Below, piece after piece: positions 38,903 through 48,709 of a DNA stretch of 64,000 nt. The stretch is from assembly GCF_902459705.1 (NCBI RefSeq), contig NZ_CABPRU010000007.1:166570-230569 (forward strand), in the 5' to 3' direction. This DNA is from Pandoraea terrigena. GTDB taxonomy: Bacteria > Pseudomonadota > Gammaproteobacteria > Burkholderiales > Burkholderiaceae. Numbering within the stretch: the first letter of the stretch is position 1; every line of letters starts with the position of its first letter. Made by a program: the position numbers and the translations under genes. The notes under the pieces are model-generated. The model had not been told where the DNA came from, made no database searches, and worked only from the letters and a program-made list of their open reading frames with translations.

Positions 38903-39712
38903 TTACGCCGGCAGGTGCCAGTCGATAGGCGTCTTGCCGTGCTGTTCGAGGAAGGCGTTGGCGGCGCTGAAGTGACCGCAGCCCAGGAAGCCGCGATGTG
39001 CCGAGAGCGGCGAGGGGTGCGGCGCTTCGAGCAACAGGTGACCATGACCAGCAAGCAGCGGCGCCTTGGCCTGCGCATGGCTGCCCCACAGCAGGAAGAC
39101 CCGGGCCCCTTGCTGGGCCGCCAGCCCCTTGAGCAGCGTGTCGGTGCAGGCTTGCCATCCCCCCTTCTTGAACGGCTTCGCATGACTCGCCGCGTTCCCT
39201 GCTTCCACGGTCAGCGTCGTGTTGAGCAACAGCACCCCTTGCTTTGCCCAGGCATCCAGATTGCCGTGCGAGGGGGCGGTGATGCCCAGATCGCGCTCGA
39301 TCTCCTTGTAGATGTTTCTCAGCGACGGCGGAACCCGCACACCGCGCTGCACGGAAAATGCCAGGCCGTGCGCCTGCGCGATGCCGTGATCGTCGCCGTG
39401 ATACGGGTCCTGCCCGAGGATCACGACCTTGACGTCGGAGGGCGATGTCGCGCGTAGCGCGTGGAAGATGTCTGCCGGGTAGACGGTCTTTCCGGCGGCG
39501 ACTTCGGCGTCGACGTATCGGCACAGCGGCGCATAAGCGTCGCTCTCGACGAACGGCGCGACCAGTGTCTTCCAGTCGCCGGGCAAGGCGGCGAACTGAT
39601 CTTCGACGCGGCCCTTGAGCGGGCCGGCGACGTTGGCGCTCGCTTCGTCGAACAGCGAGCGTTGCCGTTCATCGGCAGGCGATGGGGATGCCGCGCGTGA
39701 GCGTGAGGTCAT
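38903..39712 (-). CDS. ung: uracil-DNA glycosylase
   Basis: Removes uracil from DNA. The 269-residue product has the water-activating loop GQDPYHGDDHGIAQA (catalytic Asp about residue 102), GVLLLNTTLTVE, LLWGSHAQAK, and the DNA-intercalation loop HPSPLSAHRGFLG. ATG 39712. The first 30 residues are Ser/Arg-rich. It ends about 20 nt from the convergent pirin gene. Confidence 0.97.
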   Translation of the reverse strand: MTSRSRAASPSPADERQRSLFDEASANVAGPLKGRVEDQFAALPGDWKTLVAPFVESDAYAPLCRYVDAEVAAGKTVYPADIFHALRATSPSDVKVVILGQDPYHGDDHGIAQAHGLAFSVQRGVRVPPSLRNIYKEIERDLGITAPSHGNLDAWAKQGVLLLNTTLTVEAGNAASHAKPFKKGGWQACTDTLLKGLAAQQGARVFLLWGSHAQAKAPLLAGHGHLLLEAPHPSPLSAHRGFLGCGHFSAANAFLEQHGKTPIDWHLPA

Positions 39713-39789
39713 GCGATGAGTTGGTTGAGTGGGCTTGAGTGGGCTTGTGAGAGCGCAGCGTACGTCGTGCGGGTGTCCGGGCGGGACGC

Positions 39790-40485
39790 TCAGCGACCGA
39801 GCACCTGTTGCCGCAGGCGATACCCGCGCTGCGCCTTGCTCACGTTGTCGCTCTGCAATTCGGGGAGTACATCGCGCAATTCCTGTGCGAGCGCGTGCAA
39901 AATGCGTTCACCTTGACCCTCACGGTCATCGTCCGGGGCGTCGAGCAGTTCCAGTTCCACTTCCACAAACGGCTCCGTATGGCGTTTGCCGTCGGCTTCC
40001 ACCGCGACTTCGCCCCGGTCGAACGCAATCTCGACGGCCGTACCGTCGCCTGCGATATAGCGCCACAGGCGTCGCACGAAATTCGTCTCGAACTGGGCGA
40101 CGACATTCGCCCCCTCGGTGCGCAGCAAATCGGCCGTGCCGGGCACATCGCATGCGGCGATCAGCGGTGGGAGTTCGAGCGCTTCGCCCTGCACCGCCAG
40201 CTCCCATTCGTGACGCACATGCAGCCCATCGCGCGCGTCGCCCACGGACTTGAGCGTTTGCAGCCATTGTCCGGGGTCACCCTCGCGCGCCACGAAACGC
40301 AACCGCAGCGCGGCCTTTGCTTGCGCGAGCGCCAGCGTCGGCGTATCAAAATAGCGATTGACCAGATGCCGTTCGCCCCGGGCTTGCGCGCCGGGCAAAC
40401 GGTTCAGGTGGGAAATCAACGCGTCAGCGCGCACGCCTGAGAGGTCGCCGGGGAGGGACAGTTTGAGTTCGCGTTCGATAGCCAT
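39790..40485 (-). CDS. CYTH-domain triphosphatase
   Basis: A 231-residue triphosphate tunnel metalloenzyme-like protein. It has the CYTH signature ERELKL (ExExK) at the N-terminus, then many alternating charged residues of the tunnel (RYFDTPTLALAQAKAALRLR, EFETNFVRRLWRY, VEIAFDRGEV, VEVELELLD). It matches the N-terminal half of E. coli YgiF (inorganic triphosphatase); no CHAD domain follows. ATG 40485. Same direction as ung downstream and trpC upstream, 63 nt after trpC. Confidence 0.88.
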   Translation of the reverse strand: MAIERELKLSLPGDLSGVRADALISHLNRLPGAQARGERHLVNRYFDTPTLALAQAKAALRLRFVAREGDPGQWLQTLKSVGDARDGLHVRHEWELAVQGEALELPPLIAACDVPGTADLLRTEGANVVAQFETNFVRRLWRYIAGDGTAVEIAFDRGEVAVEADGKRHTEPFVEVELELLDAPDDDREGQGERILHALAQELRDVLPELQSDNVSKAQRGYRLRQQVLGR

Positions 40486-40548
40486 CGGGGCCGCTCCGGT
40501 GAGGGGGACGCCGCGCCATCGATCGCTCGCGTGGCGCGTGTCAGGGGG

Positions 40549-41361
40549 TCAGCGCGGCATGTCGAACAGCGTGGCGAGTGCATCGCCCGGTTCGGGCGCG
40601 CGCATGAAGGCTTCGCCGACGAGGAAGGCATTGACGCCCGCCGCGCGCATACGTGTCACGTCGTCACGCGACAGGATACCCGACTCCGTCACGACCACAC
40701 GATCGTCCGGAATGTGCTTCAACAAAGCGAGCGTCGTGTCGAGCGACACCTCGAAATTGTGAAGGTTGCGATTGTTGATGCCCAGCAGCGGTGTGCTCAG
40801 CTTGAGTCCTGCATCCAGCTCGTGGCCGTTATGCACTTCGACGAGCACTGCCATGCCCAGCTCGTGGGCCTGGGCTTCGAGATCGCGCATATGGGCCAGT
40901 TCCAGCGCAGCGGCGATGAGCAGAATGCAGTCGGCGCCCATCTCGCGCGCCTCGTACACCTGGTAGGCATCGATCATGAAGTCCTTGCGCAGCACCGGCA
41001 GATCGCAGGCGGCCCGCGCGGCCTTCAGATACTCGGGCGAGCCCTGGAAGAACTGCACATCGGTGAGTACCGACAGGCAGGCCGCGCCGCCTTGCTGATA
41101 CGACTCGGCAATCTGCGGCGGGACAAAATGCTCACGAATCACGCCCTTCGACGGACTGGCCTTCTTGATCTCGGCGATCACGCCGGGCAAACCGCCGTCG
41201 AGCTTCGCGCGCAACGCGCCCACGAAATCGCGTGTGCGCAGGGCGCTGTCGGCGACGGTGGATTCGGCGTCGCGGCGCAGGCTCGCGAGGTCACGCACGC
41301 GCTTCGCAGCGGCGACTTCTTCAGCCTTGACGGCCAGGATCTTGTCGAGAACGGTAGACAT
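40549..41361 (-). CDS. trpC: indole-3-glycerol phosphate synthase
   Basis: Ring-closing step of tryptophan synthesis. The 270-residue TIM-barrel has the catalytic lysines and glutamates in [52 protein letters not shown] and [15 protein letters not shown] 41361. It is last in trpG-trpD-trpC, 116 nt after trpD. Confidence 0.97.
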   Translation of the reverse strand: MSTVLDKILAVKAEEVAAAKRVRDLASLRRDAESTVADSALRTRDFVGALRAKLDGGLPGVIAEIKKASPSKGVIREHFVPPQIAESYQQGGAACLSVLTDVQFFQGSPEYLKAARAACDLPVLRKDFMIDAYQVYEAREMGADCILLIAAALELAHMRDLEAQAHELGMAVLVEVHNGHELDAGLKLSTPLLGINNRNLHNFEVSLDTTLALLKHIPDDRVVVTESGILSRDDVTRMRAAGVNAFLVGEAFMRAPEPGDALATLFDMPR

Positions 41362-41477
41362 ATCGATGGATGACTCGGGAACTACGGAATGTGAAGGGCG
41401 TGATCGGAAACGACGCCCGTCGTAATCGCAACCGGGAGCGGCGGACGCGGTACCTGCGGCGGTACCGACGTCATGCC

Positions 41478-42506
41478 TTATCCCTTGAATCGCTGTGTGA
41501 AGGCGACGAACGCATTGAGCTTCGCGCGCGCCGCGCCGGTGGCGATCGATTCGCGCGCCAACTGAATCCCTTCGCCGATCGACGCCGCCCGGTTGGCCGC
41601 ATACAGCGCGGTACCGGCGTTGAGCACGACAATCTCGCGCGCGGTGCCCGGCTGGTTGTCGAGCGCTTCGATCAGCATCGTCTTCGATTCGTCGGCGCTG
41701 CCGACCTTCAGGCCGCGATTGCTCACCATCTGCAGGCCGAAGTCTTCAGGATGGATCTCGTACTCGGTGATCTTGCCGTCCTTCAATTCGCCGACCAGCG
41801 TGGCGGCGCCGAGCGACACTTCGTCCATGCCGTCCTTGCCGTAGACCACGAGCACGTGTTCGGCGCCCAGACGCTGCATCACGCGCACCTGGATACCCAC
41901 CAGGTCGGGGTGGAACACGCCCATCAACTGGTTCGGCGCGCCGGCTGGATTGGTGAGCGGACCGAGAATATTGAAGATCGTGCGAACGCCCATTTCCTTG
42001 CGTACGGCCGCCACGTTCTTCATCGCCGGGTGGTGGTTCGGCGCGAACATGAAGCCGATGCCGACTTCGCGCAGGCACTCGGCGACCTGCTCGGGCGAGA
42101 GCATGATGTTCACGCCCAGCGCTTCGAGCACGTCGGCGCTGCCCGACTTGGAGCTCACGCCACGGTTGCCGTGCTTGGCGACCTTTGCGCCTGCGCCCGC
42201 CGCCACGAACATCGACGCGGTGGAGATGTTGAACGTATGCGACACGTCGCCGCCGGTGCCCACGATGTCGACGAAATGCTCGCCAGCGGGCGCCTCGACA
42301 TGGTTGGCGAATTCGCGCATCACTTGCGCGGCCGCCGCGATTTCACCGATGGTCTCCTTCTTCACGCGCAGGCCGGTGATGATGGCCGCGCACATGACGG
42401 GCGAGATCTCGCCCTTCATGATGAGACGCATCAGGTGCAGCATCTCGTCGTGGAAGATTTCACGGTGCTCGATGGTGCGCTGCAGGGCTTCTTGCGGGGT
42501 AATCAT
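41478..42506 (-). CDS. trpD: anthranilate phosphoribosyltransferase
   Basis: Transfers phosphoribose from PRPP to anthranilate. The 342-residue protein starts [21 protein letters not shown] and has [15 protein letters not shown] (PRPP loop), [15 protein letters not shown] and the [20 protein letters not shown] segment. ATG 42506. Between trpG (58 nt upstream) and trpC. Confidence 0.97.
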   Translation of the reverse strand: MITPQEALQRTIEHREIFHDEMLHLMRLIMKGEISPVMCAAIITGLRVKKETIGEIAAAAQVMREFANHVEAPAGEHFVDIVGTGGDVSHTFNISTASMFVAAGAGAKVAKHGNRGVSSKSGSADVLEALGVNIMLSPEQVAECLREVGIGFMFAPNHHPAMKNVAAVRKEMGVRTIFNILGPLTNPAGAPNQLMGVFHPDLVGIQVRVMQRLGAEHVLVVYGKDGMDEVSLGAATLVGELKDGKITEYEIHPEDFGLQMVSNRGLKVGSADESKTMLIEALDNQPGTAREIVVLNAGTALYAANRAASIGEGIQLARESIATGAARAKLNAFVAFTQRFKG

Positions 42507-42564
42507 TGCGTGTTCTCTCCTCGGTCGGCTCGGGTGGCGCTGGGGGTTCGCTCGGCTGGCGCGC

Positions 42565-43152
42565 TCATGCGGCCTGCGCCACGCGCGGCGCGGCTTGCAG
42601 GAAATTGCGCAGCACGTCGTGGCCGTGCTCCGACAGGATCGATTCCGGGTGGAACTGCACGCCTTCGACATCGAGCGTTTTGTGACGCACGCCCATGATC
42701 TCGCCGTCCTGCGTCCATGCGGTGATTTCGAGGCAGTCGGGCAGCGATGCGCGCTCGATGGCCAGCGAGTGGTAACGCGTGACGGTAAAGCGCTTGGGCA
42801 GATTCGCGAACACGCCTTGTTGCGTGGTCTCGATCTCGCTCACCTTGCCGTGCATGATCTGTTGGGCGCGCACGACCTTGCCGCCGAAGGCTTCGCCGAT
42901 CGCCTGATGGCCAAGGCAGACGCCCAGGATCGGAATCTCGCCAGCGAAGCGCTTGAGCACGTCGAGCGTGATGCCCGCGTTGGCCGGACAGCTCGGACCC
43001 GGTGAGAGGCAGATGCGCTCGGGGGCGAGTTCGGCGATGGCGTCGAGCGTGATTTCGTCGTTGCGAAAGACCCGCACGTCTTCGCCCAATTCACCGAAGT
43101 ACTGGACGATGTTGTAGGTAAACGAGTCGTAGTTGTCGATCATCAGCAGCAT
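42565..43152 (-). CDS. trpG: anthranilate synthase component II (glutamine amidotransferase)
   Basis: Supplies ammonia to TrpE. The 195-residue class I amidotransferase has the nucleophile in [12 protein letters not shown] (Cys about 79) and the His-Glu in [13 protein letters not shown] 43152 follows AGGGA by about 7 nt. It heads trpGDC; trpE is 7.4 kb away on the same strand, split off by an export operon. A Trp-rich leader ORF lies 134 nt upstream. Confidence 0.97.
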   Translation of the reverse strand: MLLMIDNYDSFTYNIVQYFGELGEDVRVFRNDEITLDAIAELAPERICLSPGPSCPANAGITLDVLKRFAGEIPILGVCLGHQAIGEAFGGKVVRAQQIMHGKVSEIETTQQGVFANLPKRFTVTRYHSLAIERASLPDCLEITAWTQDGEIMGVRHKTLDVEGVQFHPESILSEHGHDVLRNFLQAAPRVAQAA

Positions 43153-43277
43153 GATGGTCCCTGTTCGTCGGGTGACAAAGGATTGTCGAACGCATGAGAT
43201 TTGCGAATTCCCCCTGAGCGTGCCCCCACATTGAGTTCGCGATCCGCGGGGGAGGGCGCTATGGGGATGAAATAGAC

Positions 43278-43295
43278 GTGGCGGGTTACCGCCAC
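43278..43295 (-). promoter_or_regulatory. hairpin over the end of the trpGDC leader ORF
   Basis: GTGGCGG-TAAC-CCGCCAC on the minus strand, a 7-bp perfect stem covering the tandem Trp codons and stop of the leader ORF. In an attenuator this is the place of the 1:2 (protector) helix. No U-tailed terminator was found between here and trpG. Confidence 0.5.
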
Positions 43296-43354
43296 CAGCG
43301 CAGGGCGGCGGTCAGAGGCGACCAGAGGAGGGGGGAAGGCTGAAGCGACTTCAT
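43286..43354 (-). CDS. trpL: putative trpGDC leader peptide (22 aa, three Trp)
   Basis: A short ORF, ATG 43354 to TAA 43286. It begins MKSLQPS, has Trp at residue 11 and a tandem Trp-Trp at 20-21 (ALRWWR), then stops. Position (upstream of trpG), Trp content, and a hairpin folding over the Trp codons fit a ribosome-mediated attenuator leader. There is no Shine-Dalgarno; an extended -10 box (TGCTACAAT) ends only 10 nt before the ATG, so the mRNA may start at or next to the AUG, as in the leaderless trpL of Sinorhizobium. Pseudomonas putida is known to control trpE and trpGDC by separate attenuators. The ORF and hairpin are seen; function is inferred. Confidence 0.55.
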   Translation of the reverse strand: MKSLQPSPLLWSPLTAALRWWR

Positions 43355-43364
43355 AGTGACGACG

Positions 43365-43373
43365 ATTGTAGCA
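43365..43373 (-). promoter_or_regulatory. extended -10 promoter of the trpGDC leader
   Basis: TGCTACAAT on the minus strand (TG-N-TACAAT). No good -35 at normal spacing. The predicted start lies within a few nucleotides of leader ATG 43354. Confidence 0.5.
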
Positions 43374-43542
43374 GTATCTGCGGGGTATCGTGGGCGGGGC
43401 GGCGAAAATTGCGGTCAATCGTCGGGATTCTCGCGCGATCGAGCCATTTCTCGCAAGAATATATGCGCCGCAGCGGCCGTCGTTCGACGATTCTGCAACA
43501 CCGGCGGCGGCCCGCGCGCCACCTTTGGCACTTGTCGCCTCG

Positions 43543-44733
43543 TTACGCCATCAGACTGAGCGTGCGACGAAACCGTCGCAGCGAGAAGGCGAAGAACACG
43601 ACGCCGATGAGCGCGAGCGCCACGAACTGCACCCACACGACGCCGATCCCGGCCCCACGGAACAGGATGGCCTGACCCAACTCAACGAAATGCGTGGTGG
43701 GCGCGGCCAGCATGAGGTCCTTCACCACCGTCGGCATGCTCTCGCGCGGCGTATTCGCGCCCGAGAGCAGTTCCAGCGGCAGCAGCACGAGGATCAACAA
43801 CATGCCGAACTGGGGCATCGAACGCGCGAGTGTCGCAAGGAAGATGCCCATCGACGTCGTGGCGAACAAGTGCAGCGACGCGCCCAACAGGAACAGCGCC
43901 ACCGATCCGTCGATCGGCACATGCAGCGCGCCGCTCACGATCAGCCACAGTGACATCGCGGCGGCGATCAGCACCACCAATCCCATCGACCAGATCTTCG
44001 CCAGCATGATCTCGGTCGGCGTTACCGGCATGACGAGCAAATGCTCGATCGTGCCGTGCTCGCGCTCGCGAATGAGGGCCGCGCCCGTGAGGATGATCGA
44101 GAGCATCGTGATGTTGTTGACGATCTCCATGAGCGCGCCGAACCGTGCGCGTTCCAGCGTCGGGTTGAAGCGCACGCGCAACGCCAGATCGACCGGCAAT
44201 GCCGGATTCGAACGGTATCGCTGCAGGAATTCACGCACCTCCGCCGAGACGATCTGCTGTACATAGCCGCTGCCGGTGAACGCCTGACTCATGCGCGTGG
44301 CGTCGACATTGAGCTGGACTTCGGCCGCACGTCCCGCCAGCACATCGCGCTGAAAGTTCGGCGGAATGTTTAACGCGAACGTGTACGCGCCTTGGTCCAT
44401 GCCCCGGTCGACGGCGTCCGCCGTGATCATGCGCGGCACGGTGAACTGCGGCGGATAGAAGGCCGAGACGATGCGCTGCGAGAGTGGCGACGCGTCTTCG
44501 TCCACAATCGCGATGGGCGCGAGATGTAGCGTGTCGGGCTGTGCCGTCGCCGCCGAATAGACCGATGCCGTGAACGTGAAGACGATGAGCGCCAGCATCG
44601 TCACATCGCGCGCCAGACTCCACAGCTCCTTGACGCCGAGCCGATAGATGTTCGCCAGATGCCGCAGCCACGGATGCACATCGTGCCGGGGGGGGGCGGA
44701 AGGGGCGGTTTGCGTTGGCGTCGGGCTTGCCAT
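43543..44733 (-). CDS. ABC-2 type permease (YhhJ-like)
   Basis: A 396-residue membrane subunit of an export ABC transporter. One N-terminal membrane helix (about 30-55), a large periplasmic domain (about 60-185), then five C-terminal helices with the ABC-2 signature EREHGTIEHLLVMPVTPTEIM. It matches YhhJ of the E. coli yhiI-rbbA-yhhJ set. ATG 44733 shares one base with the rbbA-like stop and has GGAG 5 nt upstream, so it is coupled. Last gene of the export operon; the trpGDC leader follows about 190 nt later. Confidence 0.9.
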   Translation of the reverse strand: MASPTPTQTAPSAPPRHDVHPWLRHLANIYRLGVKELWSLARDVTMLALIVFTFTASVYSAATAQPDTLHLAPIAIVDEDASPLSQRIVSAFYPPQFTVPRMITADAVDRGMDQGAYTFALNIPPNFQRDVLAGRAAEVQLNVDATRMSQAFTGSGYVQQIVSAEVREFLQRYRSNPALPVDLALRVRFNPTLERARFGALMEIVNNITMLSIILTGAALIREREHGTIEHLLVMPVTPTEIMLAKIWSMGLVVLIAAAMSLWLIVSGALHVPIDGSVALFLLGASLHLFATTSMGIFLATLARSMPQFGMLLILVLLPLELLSGANTPRESMPTVVKDLMLAAPTTHFVELGQAILFRGAGIGVVWVQFVALALIGVVFFAFSLRRFRRTLSLMA

Positions 44734-47606
44734 CACGTCTCCTGTTTGTTGAGCAGCAGGATCGTGGCGCCCAGCACCACGGGCACGGCGATCAGCATCG
44801 GCCAGAATTGGTTGCCAAGATCGACGAATCCGAGCGCCTTGTTGAACACGCCGCGGCTGACGATCAGCATGTAGGTCGCCGGATAGATCTCGCCGATGAG
44901 GCGGCCCGAGCCCTCCATCGAGGGCACCGGCGTGAGCATGCCGGAGAACTGGATCGCCGGGATCATCGTGCCGATCATCGTGAAGAACATCGCCGCGACC
45001 TGGCTGCGCGTGAACGTGGACGCAAGCAGGCCGATGCCCGTGGCGACGACGTTGTAAATCAGGACGGCGCTCACCAGCGTCAGGAAGTTGCCCTTGATCG
45101 GCACGCCGAACAGCGTCACGGCGATGAGCGCCATGAGCAGGAAGTTCAGCATGGCGAGCGCGACGTACGGAATCTGCTTGCCGATCAGGAATTCCGTGCG
45201 CGTGACCGGGGTCACGTACAAATTCAGGATCGAGCCGAGTTCCTTCTCCCGCACCACCGAGAGCGCCGTGAGCATGGCGGGCAGCATCAGCAACAGCAAT
45301 GGAATCACCGCCGGCACCATCGCGGGCAGGCTCTTCACGTCTGGGTTGTAGCGATACCGCGTCTCAATGTCGAGCGACGCCGTCGGGCGCACGCCGAGAC
45401 GGTGCAATGACTGATCGGCCAGCCAGTTCTGGTGCATCCCCTGCACGTAGCCCTGTACCGTCTCCGCGCGCATCGGCATCGCCCCGTCGATCCACGCGCC
45501 TATCTCTACCGCCTTGCCACGCATCACGTCGCGCGCGAAGCCGGGCGGAATCTCGATGGCCAGCGCCAGTTCGCCTTTGCGCAGTCGCCGGTCCATATCG
45601 GCGTCGTCCTTGATGGCCGGTTGCTCGATGAAGTAGCGCGACCCCGCGATATTGAGCGCGTAGTTCTGGCTCAACGTGGTCTGGTCGCGGTCGAGCACGG
45701 CGTAGCGCAAATCTTCCACGTCCATGCTGATGCCGTAGCCCATCACCAGCATCAACACGAGCGAGCCGACCAGCGCCAGCGTGGCGCGCACCGGATCGCG
45801 CTGCAGCTCCAGCGTCTCGCGCCAGAGGTAGCTCATCATGCGGTCGAGCGAGAACGCCTTGTGCTGCGCGGGTGCCGCCTCGGCGGGCACGCTGGCGGCA
45901 GCGGGCGAATTGGGGGAACCGGGAGAACCGGCCGAACCGGGCGTACTGAGCGCGCTGGGCGAGTCGGAGGATTGGGGCGAGTGGAGCGCCTTGGGCACCG
46001 GCGGTGCGGTACCCCCCGCTTCGACGAGAAACGCGATGAATGCCTGCTCGAGCGTGGCCACGCCCTTGTCATGTGTGATGGTCGCGGGCGGGTCGGACAC
46101 GAGCACCTTGCCAGCGTGCATCAACGAGATGCGGTCGCAGCGCTGCGCCTCGTTCATGAAGTGTGTGGAGATGAAGATCGTCACGCGATCGCGGCGCGAC
46201 AATTCCACCAGCAGGCGCCAGAAGTTGTCGCGTGCGATCGGATCGACGCCCGATGTCGGCTCATCGAGAATCAGCAGTTCGGGCTTGTGCACCATCGCCA
46301 CGGCGAGCGACAGGCGCTGGCGCATGCCAAGCGCAAGGGTGTCGGGCAGTGCACCAAGCACGTCCGCCAGACCGAAGCGCCGCGCCATCTCAGCCACGCG
46401 CGCGCCGACCTCGGCCTCGGGGACATGGAACAGCCGCGCGTGCAGCACGAGGTTCTGGCGCACCGTCAGTTCGGTGTAGAGCGAGAACGCCTGCGACATG
46501 TAGCCCACGCGCCGGCGCGTGTCGATGTCCTTTGGGTCGACGGCGTGGCCGAAGAGCCACGCCTGACCGTCGCTCGCTTGCAGCAGGCCGGTGAGCATCT
46601 TCATCGTGGTGGTCTTGCCGCAACCATTCGAGCCGAGGAAGCCGAAGATCTCGCCGCGCCGGATGCGGAAGTCGACGTGATCGACGGCAACGAAATCGCC
46701 GAAGCGCATCGTCAGGTCCTTGGCTTCGATGGCGATCTCCGTCTGTTCGCCCACAGGCAGCGGCGGGATCGCGACGGGTTCGTAGCCCCGCGTCTTCGCC
46801 GCCGGCAGCAGGTCGATGAATGCGGCTTCCAGGGTGTCCCGATGCGTGCGCGAGAGCAACTCGGCGGGCGTGCCCGTCGCGAGCACCTTGCCGGCGTCCA
46901 TGGCGACGAGCCAGTCGAAGCGCTGCGCCTCGTCCATGTAGGCGGTGGCGACGATCACGCTCATCGCCGGGCGGGCGCGACGAATGCGCGCGATCAAGTC
47001 CCAGAACTGCGCGCGCGCGAGTGGATCCACGCCGGTCGTCGGCTCGTCGAGTATCAGCAGGTCGGGATCGTGAATCAGCGAGCAACACAGGCCGAGCTTC
47101 TGCTTCATGCCGCCGGAGAGCTTGCCCGCCGGCCGGTCGAGAAACGGATGCAGGCCGGTGCTGTGTGTGAGATCGTCGATGCGGTGGCGGCGCTCCGGGG
47201 CATTGTGACCGAAGAGCCGTGCGAAGAATTGCAGGTTCTCTTCGACGGACAGCGTCGGGTAAAGATTCTTGCCGAGCCCCTGCGGCATGTAGGCGATGCG
47301 CGGACACACGCGGTCACGGTGCGCCCGGCTCGCCATGTTGCCGCCGAGCGCTTCGACGGTGCCCGTCTGCACCCGGCGCGCGCCTGCGATGAGCGACAGC
47401 AGGGTGGACTTGCCGACGCCGTCCGGCCCGATCAGCCCGACCATGCGGCACGCGGGAAGGTCCAGGCAGACGTTGTCGAGCGCGAGGGTCTTGCGGCCGT
47501 AACGCAGCGTCACGTCGGCCACGTGCACCACCGGCGGCAAGTCGTTGCCGGGCGCGGACGACAGCGAGGGCGGCGAAGGCGGGGGAGGCGGCGGAGGCAC
47601 CGTCAT
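44733..47606 (-). CDS. rbbA: RbbA-type double-ATPase / ABC-2 permease fusion
   Basis: A 957-residue fusion. A Pro-rich start ([14 protein letters not shown]) precedes NBD1 (about 30-265, Walker [29 protein letters not shown]) and NBD2 (about 295-525, [27 protein letters not shown]). A Ser/Pro/Gly-rich linker follows (about 545-595), then an ABC-2 permease domain with six helices (about 605-957, signature [20 protein letters not shown]). This is the RbbA/YhiH architecture; E. coli RbbA binds ribosomes as an ATPase, but in this operon context export with the HlyD adaptor and outer-membrane factor is the likelier main role. ATG 47606. Coupled to the YhhJ-like gene. Confidence 0.92.
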   Translation of the reverse strand: MTVPPPPPPPSPPSLSSAPGNDLPPVVHVADVTLRYGRKTLALDNVCLDLPACRMVGLIGPDGVGKSTLLSLIAGARRVQTGTVEALGGNMASRAHRDRVCPRIAYMPQGLGKNLYPTLSVEENLQFFARLFGHNAPERRHRIDDLTHSTGLHPFLDRPAGKLSGGMKQKLGLCCSLIHDPDLLILDEPTTGVDPLARAQFWDLIARIRRARPAMSVIVATAYMDEAQRFDWLVAMDAGKVLATGTPAELLSRTHRDTLEAAFIDLLPAAKTRGYEPVAIPPLPVGEQTEIAIEAKDLTMRFGDFVAVDHVDFRIRRGEIFGFLGSNGCGKTTTMKMLTGLLQASDGQAWLFGHAVDPKDIDTRRRVGYMSQAFSLYTELTVRQNLVLHARLFHVPEAEVGARVAEMARRFGLADVLGALPDTLALGMRQRLSLAVAMVHKPELLILDEPTSGVDPIARDNFWRLLVELSRRDRVTIFISTHFMNEAQRCDRISLMHAGKVLVSDPPATITHDKGVATLEQAFIAFLVEAGGTAPPVPKALHSPQSSDSPSALSTPGSAGSPGSPNSPAAASVPAEAAPAQHKAFSLDRMMSYLWRETLELQRDPVRATLALVGSLVLMLVMGYGISMDVEDLRYAVLDRDQTTLSQNYALNIAGSRYFIEQPAIKDDADMDRRLRKGELALAIEIPPGFARDVMRGKAVEIGAWIDGAMPMRAETVQGYVQGMHQNWLADQSLHRLGVRPTASLDIETRYRYNPDVKSLPAMVPAVIPLLLLMLPAMLTALSVVREKELGSILNLYVTPVTRTEFLIGKQIPYVALAMLNFLLMALIAVTLFGVPIKGNFLTLVSAVLIYNVVATGIGLLASTFTRSQVAAMFFTMIGTMIPAIQFSGMLTPVPSMEGSGRLIGEIYPATYMLIVSRGVFNKALGFVDLGNQFWPMLIAVPVVLGATILLLNKQET

Positions 47607-47616
47607 GATGCGCGGC

Positions 47617-48690
47617 TCACTGTGGCAGCTTCGTCTGTAACTGGGCCGGCCACGGCACCTGGCTGTTGGTCTTCACCCAGGCGACGCCGGGCAGGCCGGT
47701 CTTCACGAGCTTCAGATGCTGTTGCAGCAATTCTGGCGCGATCTGTGCGCGCACGCGGAACATCAGCTTCTGGCGCTCGCTCTCGGTCTCGACCGTCTTC
47801 GGCGTGAACTGCGCGGTGCTGGACACGAAGGACAGGCTCGCGGGAATGACATACTGCGGCGCCGCGTCGAGAATGATACGGACTTCGGCCCCCATGGCGA
47901 GGCGGCCCGCCACCGTTTCGGGCAGGAAGAACGTCATGTAGACATCTGACAGGTCGACGACGTTGAGCACCTTGCCGCCGGCCGCCAGCACTTCACCGGG
48001 TTGCGCCACGCGATATTGCACGCGGCCGTCGCGCGGCGCCTTGAGTTCGCTGTCCGCGATGTCGGCTTCGATACGGTGGATGGTGGCTTGCGCGGCTTCC
48101 ACCGTCGATTTCGCGCCGATCACTTGAGCGTTGGCCGCTTCCACGGCCGATTGCGCGGCGGCGACCTGCGCGCGGGCAGCGGTGACGGCGGCGCGCGTGC
48201 TGCGAACGCGCGCGCGGTCGTCATCCAGCTCCTGCACCGACGACGCGCCTTCCTTCGACAGGGTTTCCGAGCGCGACAGACGCCGCTCAGCGGCATCGAG
48301 CTCGGCTTCGCGTGCCGCCACGTTCGCCTCGGCCGTCGCTTTGTCCGACACGCGCGCGGCGGCCTGCGCCTGGATCGCGGCGACGTTGGTCACGGCCTGC
48401 CGATACTGGGCGCTTGCTTCATCGCGCTGCGCGCTGAGCGTGTCGATCTGCATCTTGGCAAGCACCTGGCCCGCCTTCACGAAATCGCCTTCCCGAACGT
48501 AGATGGCGTCGACACGTCCGCCGAGTTTGGTGGCGATGTCGACTTCGGTTGCTTCGATGCGACCGTTGCCGCTCGCGAAGCCCTCCCCCGGCCCGGCGTT
48601 TCGGTAGGTCTTCCATCCATACCAACCTAGCCCGATCACAACTAGCACGATCAGCGCGGGAACCAGTGTCTTGGCATTGGGAAGCGTCAT
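47617..48690 (-). CDS. HlyD-family periplasmic adaptor (YhiI-like)
   Basis: A 357-residue membrane fusion protein: one N-terminal membrane helix ([18 protein letters not shown]), a split biotinyl-lipoyl motif ([22 protein letters not shown] and [24 protein letters not shown]), and a long Ala-rich coiled-coil hairpin (about 85-205). It would link the inner-membrane ABC proteins to the outer-membrane factor encoded just upstream. ATG 48690 follows GAGG by 9 nt. Stop to the next start: 10 nt. Confidence 0.92.
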   Translation of the reverse strand: MTLPNAKTLVPALIVLVVIGLGWYGWKTYRNAGPGEGFASGNGRIEATEVDIATKLGGRVDAIYVREGDFVKAGQVLAKMQIDTLSAQRDEASAQYRQAVTNVAAIQAQAAARVSDKATAEANVAAREAELDAAERRLSRSETLSKEGASSVQELDDDRARVRSTRAAVTAARAQVAAAQSAVEAANAQVIGAKSTVEAAQATIHRIEADIADSELKAPRDGRVQYRVAQPGEVLAAGGKVLNVVDLSDVYMTFFLPETVAGRLAMGAEVRIILDAAPQYVIPASLSFVSSTAQFTPKTVETESERQKLMFRVRAQIAPELLQQHLKLVKTGLPGVAWVKTNSQVPWPAQLQTKLPQ

Positions 48691-48709
48691 GGGCGCTGAC
48701 CTCGGGAGC

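Noticed and set aside
43153..43277. U-tailed terminator for the trpGDC leader
   Set aside because: Searched on the minus strand: CCCCC/GGGGG pairings exist but none is followed by a T-run, so no attenuator terminator is claimed there.
45432..47807. 791-codon open frame on the plus strand opposite the RbbA-like gene
   Set aside because: Antisense shadow of a well-supported gene; Arg/His/Val-rich with no domain and no ribosome site.
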